Shown here piece after piece: positions 1 to 12,728 of a stretch of 64,000 nucleotides of DNA; the stretch's first letter is position 1; each line of letters opens with the position of its first letter. The stretch lies in NCBI GenBank assembly GCA_030272155.1, contig CP126196.1, positions 4,836,501 through 4,900,500 on the forward strand, in the 5' to 3' direction. The notes under the pieces were generated by a model that ran no database searches, was not told the origin of the DNA, and worked only from the letters and a program-made list of their open reading frames with translations. Source of the DNA: Tetradesmus obliquus (Eukaryota > Chlorophyta > Chlorophyceae > Sphaeropleales > Scenedesmaceae). The position numbers and the translations under genes are program-made.

Positions 1-210
1 GACTCAGCGTTGGCAGTTGGGCCAGGACATGCGGCTTTCACAGCGACACTGAGCTGCACTGTGTGGCAAACGGAGCTAGGGCGCTTGGGTGGTGTTGCTA
101 CTGAGCCAGCTGACAGCACGCGGCACTGGAGCACACATACATGCTGCAGTATGGTAATCTGGAGCAGCTTGCAGGACAAGCTTGCAGGACAAGCTGCCGC
201 TGCTGCTCAC

Positions 211-430
211 CTCAGGCGCTCCAGCAGGAATGGCACCTCCCCCTGCTGCAGCTCAGGGAAGTCGCCCAGCAGCAGCTGCAGCGGGTTCCAGCTGTGCTTG
301 CCTTCAGGCTGCGGCAGGTTTGCTGTGTTGCCATTTGGCAGAGCTGCCCAGCCAGGGCCCTGCAGGGCAGCAACCTCTGCTGCTGACAGCTGCGCGCCAG
401 GCTGACTGCGTTTGCTGCTGCCTACTGCTG
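211..430 (-). CDS. Internal exon of an unidentified protein (partial gene)
   Basis: The exon is bounded by a good acceptor (CCCTTTGCAG, just above 430) and a donor (GAG/GTGAGC, at 205-210). It encodes about 72 residues ending in LLLGDFPELQQGEVPFLLER. It starts and ends inside codons, so more exons must lie on both sides, and the downstream part runs off the left edge. A possible upstream exon lies around 890-1010: an open minus-strand stretch including LEGVYNGGPVGGSASVSA ends at a GGCAG/GTAATG donor whose phase would fit. I do not recognise the family. The amphipathic C-terminal part has non-repetitive, protein-like composition. Confidence 0.5.
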
Positions 431-739
431 CTGCAAAGGGGCATGCTGAGGGCTTTAATGTGATTTCTGTGTCTTCGAGAGTTGAGGAGGTGGCTGCAGC
501 GTTGCAGGTGGATGTAGGTTGTTTGTGGCGGGTGTTGGTGTGGGGCTGGGGCCTGACACGGTGCAGCCCTGCCCTGACAGCAGGAGCTGCGCTAATCTGT
601 TTAGGCTTGTTGCCTGCGGCTGCTTGGCGAGCTTCTAGCGGCCGGAGCTGCATGTTTGCTGCGGATTACACAAGAAGCACGGATGTACAGGCCCTTGGCT
701 GGTGACAGATATCGTGCCCTTTAACATCCCGGTATTGCA

Positions 740-1010
740 TCAATCATATAGCAAAGTTTCTTCCCTTTCATCCGGGTTGCGCTCAGCCGTGATTAGCAGG
801 AGCTCAGCCGGTGACACAAGACCTACGGCACAGCTCGTGTTAGGATCACTCAAGACACGCACCTGCTGCACCTGCTCACCATTACCTGCCGATACGGAGG
901 CGGAGCCACCAACAGGACCGCCATTGTATACTCCCTCCAGCACAGCAGACCTTCTGCCGGACAAAAAGCTTGCCTGCTGCCAGTTTGAACAGGCCTTGAG
1001 AACTTCACAC
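740..1010 (-). CDS. Candidate exon, unidentified
   Basis: This minus-strand open stretch of about 90 codons has protein-like composition (LEGVYNGGPVGGSASVSA, then VRVLSDPNTSCAVG and LLLITAERNPDEREE). It either ends at the TGA near 740 or splices at GGCAG/GTAATG near 890 into the 211-430 exon, which has the matching phase. No family is recognised, and it could be a chance ORF. Confidence 0.3.
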
Positions 1011-1039
1011 TGTGCAGTCACAACTGTCTGTGCTTTCAA

Positions 1040-4000
1040 TCAAATCAAGCCCCACTACCGAAATTTACGCCCTGCGATGCAGTGCTTTGTATACCGTTGC
1101 GGTTTATTTCGGAAGGCTGCGCTCGGGATTCGGATGCAGCCTTTCTGCAGCTGCTGTTTCGTGACTGCAGACCTACTGCAACGGCGTTGCTGGGTTGCCA
1201 GTTGATGCTGATTGCATGGAAAAGGGTGCACAGAATGCAGTATAAAATTGGTACAACGTGCAAGCAGGTCAATCATTTCAAGTAGATGCAGCATAATGAG
1301 TACTCACATGGCTAGAAGAGGTGCTGTTACCACCAAGGCGACAACACTGCACACATGCGAAAACGCAGCTTTAGGCATGGTACATGCACAACTGCATGCC
1401 TGGCGAAGCATCTTGATGAAGTCACATACCCCAAGCACACACAAGTTGACTGGCGGAGTCATGAGCAGTGCAGTTCAACCTACTGCAGCGAGTCTTGTCC
1501 TGTAGCAGCCACACAGCTTGCAAATCGCAGCGCAGGATTGGCGCTAGCAGCTCCTCAGCTAGTCAGTGCTGCACCAAGCACCTAACAAGTGTGAAGGAGC
1601 TGCCAAGCAACGCGCAACCCTGGCTGTAACAAGCTGGCGCTGTTGATACCAGAGACGTGTTCGGCAACAGATGAAAGGATAGACTCTGCTACCCAGGTAC
1701 CGGCAGAGCAGGCGAGTGACCCACGATCACACACACCCGCAACACGCACCTTACTTGTGCTTGACTTGTATGCATCCTAGCTGTCAGCTGCCTGTGCGCG
1801 CTGCGCAGTCGTGGGCAGCAGCACACAGCAGCAGGCACAGGTCCCCTGCATACTACGTTGCATTCCGCTACTACTATATCACGAAGCCACCCACATACAG
1901 CAGCCGCCTGAGGGCAAAACAGAAGAGCGCCGCATCAGCGCACATCCTCACATCGATCACCACAAGCAATCGATGAACCCTAGTGGGGCTGTACCCTGGC
2001 TTCAAAATGCACCAGTACCAGACTGCACAACAACAGCTATGCCAGTGTCCCGCCCCTTCTGATCAGCTATGGCAACCTCAAGAATTGGGCCACCTACTGC
2101 TCACGCATCCACGGCGGAATTTACGCGCCAAACATTCCCGGCAACAGCAGCTGGTGCTACTGTGCGGCGCGCTGACTCATCAGCGCGGTGCACAGACGAT
2201 GCAGCAAGCAGAGCAATCGAGGGGCAGGCGCTGGGCAGGGGCTGAAGCGAGCACCGAGTGCGTGGCAGCATGCACCCCCGGCCGCAGCGGCGCTGGCATG
2301 CCCTCAGCAACACCACAAACACGCAGCAGCAAACGGCTGGCCTATACTCTGCCGCACAATCCCTGAGATTTACGCAATGGCTTGAGCAGCTGCAAGAAGT
2401 GAGCCTGGCAGTGCATGCGATGCACAAGCTGCACATCTGTTGCTGCCGTGCAAGTCACACACGCGCTGCCAAATATGGCCCGCCACATCAACACTGGCAA
2501 TCTCAGAGCAATGGCAGCACAACCATCCTCAAGCTTAAGCCCAAGCTCAGGACACATGTGTGATATCATTTGCGCCAGGTGGACATAACCACCGGCAACT
2601 CGTTTTGTCGAGGCATGCACAGCAGCGGGTGCGCTGTGCACGCAGGCGTTAGTTAGGTGGGGTTGTTGCGGGTGTGAACCCCTCCGCCAAATCCAGGGTC
2701 AGTGCGAGCTGCTGCATCAGCACCAAGCCGCTCCTACCACAACAAGATGCCACTAGTCAGCACACCAGCTGTGATCAGGCGAAGCAGCAACCAAGCGATG
2801 CCACACATAGCGAGTGGTGTGAGAAACAGCAAGCACGTCAAACAGACCAGCAAACCCACACAGGCAACCGAATACTCAAGCCACAATGTTGCGCTGTAGG
2901 TGGTGTAGCTACAGCAGCGTGTGCTACATGGCCGCGTGGCGCGGGGGCCAACATGACACCAAGCAGACACACGCTGCGCGTCAGGTGAGTGGATACAGTA
3001 CTGGGGCGGCCGGCCGCGCCCGCAGCAGAGATGGTATAGCACCGTGCTTGTCACAGCAGGTATTTGTAAAACCGACATCCCTGCTGCAGGTTTGCGTGCA
3101 GCCGGCGCCGCACGCTGCCAGGCAACAAAGGCAGGGCTTGCGCGTATGTTCCAACGCCAATCCCGGTGACACTCGCCATGCAGTACAGCTCGCTCTGGTG
3201 GGAGCTATGAAGCGCTGCAGGCGCCTCTTGCAGCCACGCAAACACAGCAAGCCAGGGGCACGTGTAGCACCAGCAGAAGAGGGCTGGTGCATCAAAAGAC
3301 CCAACGTTGCCACTGGCTGCTGCATAAGCATGGAGCAAGAGACACCCACATTGCACCAAAGGAGCTGGAGTCCTGCGACGGCAAATGCACCCGTGCAAGG
3401 TGGCGGTATCGCACACTGCCTTTATTGATAGCGCACGCAGACATCAGTTTTATACAATGAAAGCAAGGGTAGTGTAAGCAACATGCAAATGAAAGCAGCG
3501 TCAGGTTTGTACCTCAGAGCACTGCAGAAACAGCAGCTTTCGTGCCCTGCCACCACACAACACTCCGTGCGCACACACCAATGGTCACCACGGACAAGAC
3601 GAGATCGCCCACGTTTACTCCCCACATCAACGCCATGCATACATACAGTCAGTATTCAACAGGGGCGCCAGCACAGCAGCACCCCAATGCAGACGCCTAC
3701 GCATCAGCAGGCATGCAAGCGATGCCAACGCAACAGCCCCCATTACCCACCATCGCTTGCTGCAAGACACCAACACCAGCAGCGCACAAGCACAAGCACT
3801 CCTGCTCCCAGCATGTACGCGTGCGTCTCAGCTGCAGCGCATTGGCAATGCATGCAGCACAGGCCGGCAACACACTTCATTGCGCAGCCAGCGCACATGC
3901 AACCATTACAGCCTGAGACACCGCACAGTGCCTAATAAATCTGCACAGCCAGCTTCAGCAGATCCAGCAGGTCACCAGCCGCGCAGACTTGCCACAACGA

Positions 4001-5650
4001 CAGATATGCGCTGCGCAAGTGCGGGCACAGCACAGCACAGGCTTGCCTTGGCAGCTGCGCACACAGCAGCCGCCTCCACATGCTCTTTCCAGCAGCACCT
4101 TCTGCGTGCATTGTCAGTGATGCATAATGCATTCATCTGCTCGCTGCTCCAGCGGCAACTGGCTGCATTGTTTGTGCAGCAATGTATGCACCCGCTGATG
4201 CCGTCACCACCTTGTGTCAGCACGCCCTGGCGCAGCCACCGGCACAGATACATGCCATGCCTGTGGCTGCCCTCCAGTAGCCTGCTGGCGCCTCATGTGC
4301 ATTCTTAAGTATAGCTGCAGCCCTGTGTGCATGTTATGTGTTGCGCTCACGCATCAACCGCCGCTGTACTATCCACATTCTGTGTCACGTGCTGTTGAGT
4401 GCGTGTGCAGTGCATAACTTCAGATGTACAAGTCTGTGCAGTGTGTGCTGACCGTGCAACTGGCAGGCAGCCTAGAAGGGCTTTCCCGGTGTTGAAACCG
4501 TAGCCTGCAGCCGTGCGCACACACGCCACACTAAACATCAGACGCAGCACTTGCAACCAAGCCAGCTAGCACCGTCCTTCATCGCCCAAAAGCAGCACCT
4601 CATGCTACTACCCGCAGCCCATATCCCGCAGAGCCTATCTGCAGCAGCATGCTTCCTGCTGCAACACAAGCAGCAGCCAGACAGCTGCCAAGCACCCTAC
4701 TACCAGCAGTGGCGTTGATGTGAGGATGGAGTGTGTTCAAGCAATGCCCGAAAGGAAGTATGAAGTGTACTATGCGGAGTGTGCAGCTTGGCAGTTGCAC
4801 AGAGAGGGAAAATTAGGATGCGTGAAAACGGATGCTACGAACGGAACAGCAACAATGCGCATGGATGCGCAGTCCTGGAATGCCGTGACATGCCAACAGG
4901 GAATCATGCATGCAAGCTGCTCACTCAAAAGACCGTACACAACGTCGCAGCCCGACAGTCGCCATCTGCAGCTGCTGCTGCTGCTGCTGCCGCCTGCCAT
5001 GCCGCAAGTATGTGGCAGGATAAGCAGCAGTAGCAGCAGCAGCAGCAGCAGCTAGCGGCTGCTGGGCGTCATTCAGCAGGGGTCGCTACAAACTCCTGAC
5101 AAACACCCACACTGTGCATGGCGCAATAGCACGCCTCAACCGCATCAACCTGTCTAGCTGCAAGATGCAATCTAGATGCCGATTATCGTCCACCCATCCA
5201 CTCCCAGCAGAGGCACAGCAGAGGTGCCGACCTGTCAGTGCGTTGTTGCTGCTGCTGCGGGTCTGCCCTCAAGCCTCCTGCTCTCTCTCTCCCTCTCGCG
5301 TCAAGGCCCGCCTCAGTCAGCCCAGGACAGCTCAAGCCCTGGCAGAGGCGGGCCAGCATTAGCAAGTCAGTGCTCCACCCAACATGTGCACAACAACTGC
5401 ACCCAACGCCACACAACAAGGCAATACGTCCACCACCTGCTGCCTGCTGCAACCCATGGGGCGCAACAACCAAAGCAAAGCACAACACAATGCTGTATGG
5501 TGCGCCCGATGCCATGGTGTACGAATGTGCACTGCATGCGTACTGCAAGTGGGCAGCATACCAGTCCATGCGCTGATCATTTACACAACCTCGCTGCATC
5601 ATCTGTCAGACAAGTATGTTGGTCTCGGGGTCATTTGCTGCTGCTGCTGC
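1040..5650. other. 4.6 kb without a recognisable gene
   Basis: Only short overlapping ORFs of Cys/His/Gln-rich shadow composition occur here. I could not assemble splice-consistent exons or recognise any domain on either strand. Short CTG/CAG runs lie at about 4970-5055. The stretch may hold the 3' untranslated region of the polyQ gene and intergenic DNA. Confidence 0.5.
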
Positions 5651-5739
5651 TCACTGGGACTGGCTGACCAATGAGGCTGTGATGGACACTTGCCTAGTGA
5701 GCCAGGGAGGCAGCTGCGCCATCAAATCAACACCAACAG

Positions 5740-5780
<41 letters not shown>

Positions 5781-7969
5781 CCGCCGCACCAGCCGTCACC
5801 AGATGCAGTGCCACCTGAGCTGCTGCTCTTGTTGCTGCCCTGGCGCTTCAGAGCAGGCAGCTCAAACGCTGCTGCTGCTGCTGCCGCCGCCAGGTCACCC
5901 CTGCTGCGCTTCTTGTTCTGATCAGGGGTCTGGCAGCCGCAGCGCATCAAGCCCGCTGCAGCCACATCTACTGCTGCAGCCCTGCCGGACTTGCTGGAGC
6001 AAGCGCTGAAGCTGCGGTGCAGCGGGCGCGGCTTGGCAAAGACAGCCCCTGCTGCTGATGGCAGCGGAGCCGAGCACGGCGTCGGCTGCTGCTGCTGCTG
6101 CTGCTGCCCGCTGCAGCCTGCGGCACCAGAGCAAGTGGCTGAGCTCACATCAAGCTGCAGCTGCGCGTACGGCGCCGGCTGCTGCTGCTGCTGCTGCTGC
6201 AGGTGCTGCAGCTGCTCGAGCTGCTGCAGCTGCTGCTGCACCTGCTGCAGGCTAGCCTGCAGCAGCAGCGGCTGCTCCTCTAGGCCCATCACTGGATCGA
6301 GCACATCATTCAGAGAATCATCTCCTAGCAGAGCATCAATCTCTTCAAAGATGTTCTCAGCGATCGGCCCAGTGCTGTCACCTCCACAGGCTGCCTCCAT
6401 GCTTGCAAAGAGCTCATCTGCACTGCTGAACTGCTGCTGCTGCTGCCACGCATCGATCGGGCCGCCGCCAGTCTGGCTGACGTCGGCCGGCGAGTGCACT
6501 AGCTGCTGCTGCTGCTGCTCGAAAGGTCCACACTCCTGCAGGCTAGGCAGGCCCAGCAGCTGAGAGGACTGCATGCTCTGGCCGCTGTAGCTTGACTGGT
6601 GGCCTGCACAGGGCTGCTGCTGCTGCTGCGCTGGTGCAGCCGAGCACTGCTGCTGCTGCTGGTGCTCTGTGTTGTGCAGCAGCTGGTGCTGCTGCTGCGG
6701 CACGGAGCCGCAGAGGCTGGGGCTGCTGCTGCTGCTGGCGCCTCCTGCTGCTGCGAATGCGGACAGCTGGTGCATCTGGTTCGCTGCGCCAACAGAGCTT
6801 GTCTGCTGCTGCTGCAGGCTTGCAGGTGCCGGTGCTGCTGCTGCAGGTGACGCAGCCAGGTTGCTGTACTGCCGCGTCCAGTTGGTGATGCCGCTGCAGT
6901 GCTCGGCAGTGCTGCCTGGCGATGACACACGCTGCTGCTGCTGCTGCTGCTGGTGGTGGTGCAGGGAGCCTGCAGTGCAGGGCAATGCCAGATTGCTGGA
7001 GTCATGGCTGAGGCCACTGTGTGCGCTGCTGAGAGGCGCTGCTGCTGCCACGCCAGCTCCTGCTGACATGAAAGAAATGAGAGCAGCCTCGTTGCTGCCA
7101 ACACTGCCGAGGGGCAGGGTGGCATGACCAGCAGGCACCTGCTGCTGCTGCTGCTGCTGGCATACTGCAGTTGCTGCTGCAACATAGCTGGCAAGTGCTG
7201 GCTTAGCATGCCTGTGGCAGTTGCAGCTGCAGCTGCAGCACCCTGTGGACGCCACTTCAGCTGCCGCCATGCCGTTGCTGGGCCTGCTGGGCACATCAGC
7301 TGCGGCAGGAGCAGCAGCAGCTGCCAGTGCCTGGGTGTCGATGCCTGCTGCTGCTGCTGCCAGGCTCAGCGACTGGATCTCCTGCAGCAGCTGCTGCTTG
7401 TGGCGCTGCACGACTGCTCCTGCAAACTGGTGGATCTCTCTCTGCAGCTCATGCTCAATTGTGCTCATCACAGCACCCAGCAGCTTGCCCGCTGCACTGA
7501 ACTGCAGCGGCTGCTGCTGCTGCGGCTGCTGGCCGCTGCAGAAGCCGTTGGGAAGTGTGGCACACAGGGGTGGAGAGTGCTGTGCCTGCCCCGTGCTGTT
7601 GGCGCCAGGGCTGGCAGTGCACTGCCGCTGCTGCTGGTGCTGCTGCTGGATGTAGCCCGCTGGCGGGGCATTGCTGCAGCCGCCTGCAGCTGGTATGTGG
7701 TGGCGCTGCTGGTAGCAGACGTCAGCACTGATAGGCTGCATGTTTGCGGTGATCCCGTGCTGGATGCTGCCTGATGAGTGCTGCTGCTGTTGGGCGCTGA
7801 TCAACCAGTCCGAGTGTGCCGAAGGCTGCTGAGGACCATACGAGCTGTACATAGATGCAGTCGACACTATGAAGTATCGCTGCTGCGATCGAGCGGGCTG
7901 TCGCGTCACTGCAGAAGCAGGGCACCAGTAGTTGTGAGCGTGGTCAGGCACGCAGGGCATCGCCAGCAA
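5651..7969 (-). CDS. Low-complexity polyglutamine protein, possible transcriptional regulator
   Basis: A single 772-codon ORF is rich in Gln runs (up to about 12), Ala and Ser runs and His clusters. Between the runs are less repetitive islands. One is a helical segment near the middle of the N-terminal half (MSTIEHELQREIHQFAGA). Another is an acidic, leucine-spaced segment (EEIDALLGDDSLNDVLD) followed by a Leu/Gln-rich coiled-coil-like stretch. A basic patch (DQNKKRSRGDLA) near the C terminus could be a nuclear signal. Acidic/hydrophobic plus polyQ composition is typical of transcriptional activators or Mediator-like proteins, but there is no DNA-binding domain, so that role is inference. The start may be the first ATG or the one at MYSSYGPQQ about 39 codons later. 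AT-rich, TATA-like sequence lies just upstream at 7988-8010. Introns cannot be excluded. Confidence 0.6.
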
Positions 7970-10890
7970 GAAAGCGATCGGTCAAATCATATATTCAGGT
8001 GATATAATTGAGTTTTCAGGCTGCACTGGCGCAGGCTTAGACGTTCTTGGAACACTGCACACGCCTGCGTTGGGGCTCACGGGTGTGCCTTCCATGCGCT
8101 TACGCTGCAAAAGCACATCTAGCAGTTTCCCAAATCACAACAAGCAGTATGTGCTGAATTACGGAACAATGTGCACGCATGCAAGGGGGCTGCCCTGACC
8201 ACACTGCCAGTCGGTCACCAAGATGACGGCCCTCACCCAAACGATCGTCTGCGCTTGTTCACGTCTGTTAGATGTAGCCCTATTGAGCTATGTTCGTGGT
8301 CCTTGACGGTCCTTGAGCAGACTTGTGATGACGCTCCTGAAGTGTGCTCCCCAACGTGAGAAGTACAACGCTAGAGGTATTCTATTAGACACAAACACTT
8401 TCAATCGGTCGACCCAGATGCAATCTACTGCAAGCTGGCTTGCCTGACAAGGGCCTTCTCTTCCCAGAACCCTCCTCTTCTGCGGTTCCCGTGCCTGGAA
8501 CATGCCTGAAGGCCCCGGGCAGATGAGCCACGGGATCCTTTCGCAGTGAGCAACGGCTTTTAAAGCGATGTTCATGCATAGTGAAAAGGTAAGCGTGAAG
8601 TACTCGCAAAGGAAGTACCCCCTCACTGCCTGCAAGGACGTAAGCCTGGTCCATTTCCACGCATGCGTGCTGCGGCTGCTGCTAGGTCAGCAATATCTCA
8701 TACGCTTCAATTAACTTTTTAAAAGCTTGTTATCAGGGTATGAGCCCCATCATCCCTGGTCCCACCCTGTTGGTCCTCCGGGTGACTCAGTCACTAGTCG
8801 ACTAGGCGGATGTTGCACAGAGTGATGAGACGTCAAAACGCGGTGTTGCAACTTTCAAAAACTTATCTGCTTTACTGGCAGTCCTGCAACCCGGGGGGTG
8901 GTGTCACCCAATAGCATCAGTCATGCGACTAGTGGTCACGTTGACGTTCTGTGAGCGGTTGGCTTTCGGCAGCTAGTACACTGCTGCAGAAGCTCTGCAC
9001 GTCAAACCAACACATATATGTTCAAGTGAGGTTTTGATTACCCCGCGGCACGAACTTTGACGGTGCTGTGCTGGCCGACAGCTCACACCGGCAGTGCTGG
9101 TCACCCTCACAACAAACTGTCCAGAATCGTCCTGCAGCCTATTACACGTTCTACTTCTGCTCAATGTACCGTCCTTGACGGGACTTCGCACACAACTTGC
9201 CTGCATGCACTAAGAGTTGCCGCAAGTCTGCTGCTGTGCATCCCTGACCAAGCTCCCAGCAAGTCGCTGCACTCCAAATGCGCCTTGCTCAAGGGTGCAC
9301 CAGCACAACGTGAGAAGACGACAACGTGCCTGCTGTGCAACAACAGCATGCATCAGAACCGAACACGTTGCACATATCCAGCTAGACGCTAGACATGCCA
9401 CAGAAAAGGTGCAGACGGATCAACCGTGCCATGACGGCAACCACACAGGAGAGCAAGCAGTACAAATCAAGTTGCCGGTTGCATTCATTACAAGCACAAG
9501 CATAAGCAGCAACACTTCAAGCACTGCTCAAGTCCTAGCAGGACACCAAAGTCCGGCACGATGCTGGGCAGGTGCCAGCTGCTTTCAAGCGTAAATAGGA
9601 CCTATTCCAACATCAGTAGCCGCCATGGCCTGTCGCACGTAACTGCAACGCCTCCGGCAGTATGTCGCACAGCATGCACCAGTGCAGACGATCTGCAAGA
9701 TACAACTTCACGCTGCTTCACGCACAATGCACAACACTCATACTTCCGATTAAAATGAAAAAAGGGAAAGGCAGCACGTTACGCACCTGGTAGGCCGTGC
9801 CGCTGCTGATACAAGCAACACCAACAACAGACAGCTGCGCGCAAATGCTGGGCGGAGAACAGCCACTCCTGCCAAACCCACGCCACGGCTGCTACATACC
9901 CATGTACACGCTGGTTCCTACGATGTGAACGCAAACAAAATGACGGGAAATGACAGATACACATGCATGTTGATTGTCAGTGAACCATGTGCCGTTGGCA
10001 TATGTGCAGTGCTGTCCATCTGAAATCGTTCGCCGCCTGCAGTGCTGCTGCTGAGCAGACGCGAGCAGCAACCCAACCCCGCCAACACGCGCAGCGCCAC
10101 TGTCAGCTGTCCATTGCAGCACAAGCTTGGTCAGCACCAACCATGATGCCTGCGAGCAGCATGAGTGCTGCACCCTGCTGCGCAGAGAGTTGCCGCTACT
10201 GCTGATAACCCCGATGCTTCTTGCAGAACACGTGCCTTGACTGCGACACTGCATCGCACTTGTAAGCTTTTGGCGCAATGTGTTGAGCACTTGCTTGCAC
10301 TCGGGCATCCTGGCTGATGCTTCGAAGCCGATGTGACGCACACAATCTGCCGCATGTGTGAGGGCGCAGCAGTGAAAGCATGCAAGGAGTCCCCACGGCC
10401 CCCAAGTCATGCGGACTGCGCAATCCATGCATCAGCAGCGGTGAAGCGCAACCCAACGCCGCACTCAAGGCAAATGCAGCACATGCATTTGACAGCCACA
10501 GCAAGAGACGACTGCCTTGCACAGTGTACGCGTTCACTGCCGTGAGAAAGCCTAGCACTGACCCTACACACAAAGAACGTCCCAGAGACACATGACACTG
10601 ATGCAGCCTGTTGACAGAGAGGGAGAGCAGCCTGTGAAACCCGCCCCTGCTGGCTCAGCCTGCTGCTGCTGCTGCTGCTGGTGCTGCTGCTGCTGACTTC
10701 AGGCCCACTCAATGTTTGCTCCGGCACCGCGCCACAGAGCTGCCGCCTTGAAAGTAGCGCTGCGCCGCCGTCACAAGCAGACAAACAAATGACGCAAAAT
10801 GCAGCCAGCCTCCAGCAGTCGGTTTTCAGAGTGCGCGCCAGCACGGCTGAGGGGCCACAAGGCAGCTCTGAGCAAACACGCCTGCAACAT
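7970..10890. other. 2.9 kb without a recognisable gene
   Basis: The proximal part should hold the promoter of the polyQ gene (TATA-like AT-rich stretch at 7988-8010). The rest contains only short ORFs with no recognisable domain. A weak inverted similarity built around ACTAGTCG/CGACTAGT lies at about 8790-8800 and 8927-8935. A CTG run sits at 10661-10695, just before the CA microsatellite. Confidence 0.45.
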
Positions 10891-10894
10891 ACAC

Positions 10895-11967
<1,073 letters not shown>

Positions 11968-12148
11968 CAAACACAGACAACAAATCTACACGACACTTCA
12001 CACATGTGAACTGCAGCAGCCGACAACTGCCACAACACACAGTGCAACCAGACGCTGCACACCCGCACAGCGCCCAAGCCAAACCAAATGCAGACACGCC
12101 AAGCGCCACATCTGTGCACCAGCCGTCAACACCCAGCCAGCGCCACAA

Positions 12149-12191
12149 TCACGCAGATGCAGCAGGCTCAGCCCCCGGCTGTGCCTCCTCC

Positions 12192-12226
<35 letters not shown>

Positions 12227-12685
12227 AGCGGCGCCGCTAGCCTGCCCCTGCTCTGCCGGCTCTGCCACTGCAGCAGGAGCAGCAGCAGCTTGTGATTCCG
12301 CCGCTATCACCGCAGCAGCAGCAGCATCCCTTGCAGCCCGCCCTTCCCTGGCCTCCTTAGCTTCCTTGCTGCTGCTGCTGTGGCCGGCTGCGCCTGCGGC
12401 AGCAGCAGCAGTGGACGCATGGTGGTGCCTGCTGCTGCTGCTGCGCGAGCCACGCCGCTCACTCCTATGCTTCTCATCGCCCGAGGCATGGCTGCTGCTG
12501 TGGTTGCTGGCGTTGCTGCTGCTGCTGACCTGGCCAGAGGCGCCTAGCAGCCGCAGATCGACCACCAGCACTGTCACATTGTCACGCGTGCCGCGCTCCA
12601 GTGCTGCTTTTGTGAGAGAGGTTGCGGCGCGCTTGGCAGCGGCAACGCCTGAGTGCCCCGACGCCTCGGCTGCCTGTGGTGCAGC

Positions 12686-12728
<43 letters not shown>

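Noticed and set aside
5991..7774. Several plus-strand Cys/Leu-rich ORFs and a 265-codon minus-strand frame
   Set aside because: Alternative frames of the CTG/CAG repeats in the polyQ gene.
8780..8945. Possible MITE with ACTAGTCG-type inverted ends
   Set aside because: Similarity is too short and imperfect, with no target-site duplication found.
9892..10428. 178-codon minus-strand ORF
   Set aside because: No recognisable domain, no convincing composition, and several equally long overlapping frames.
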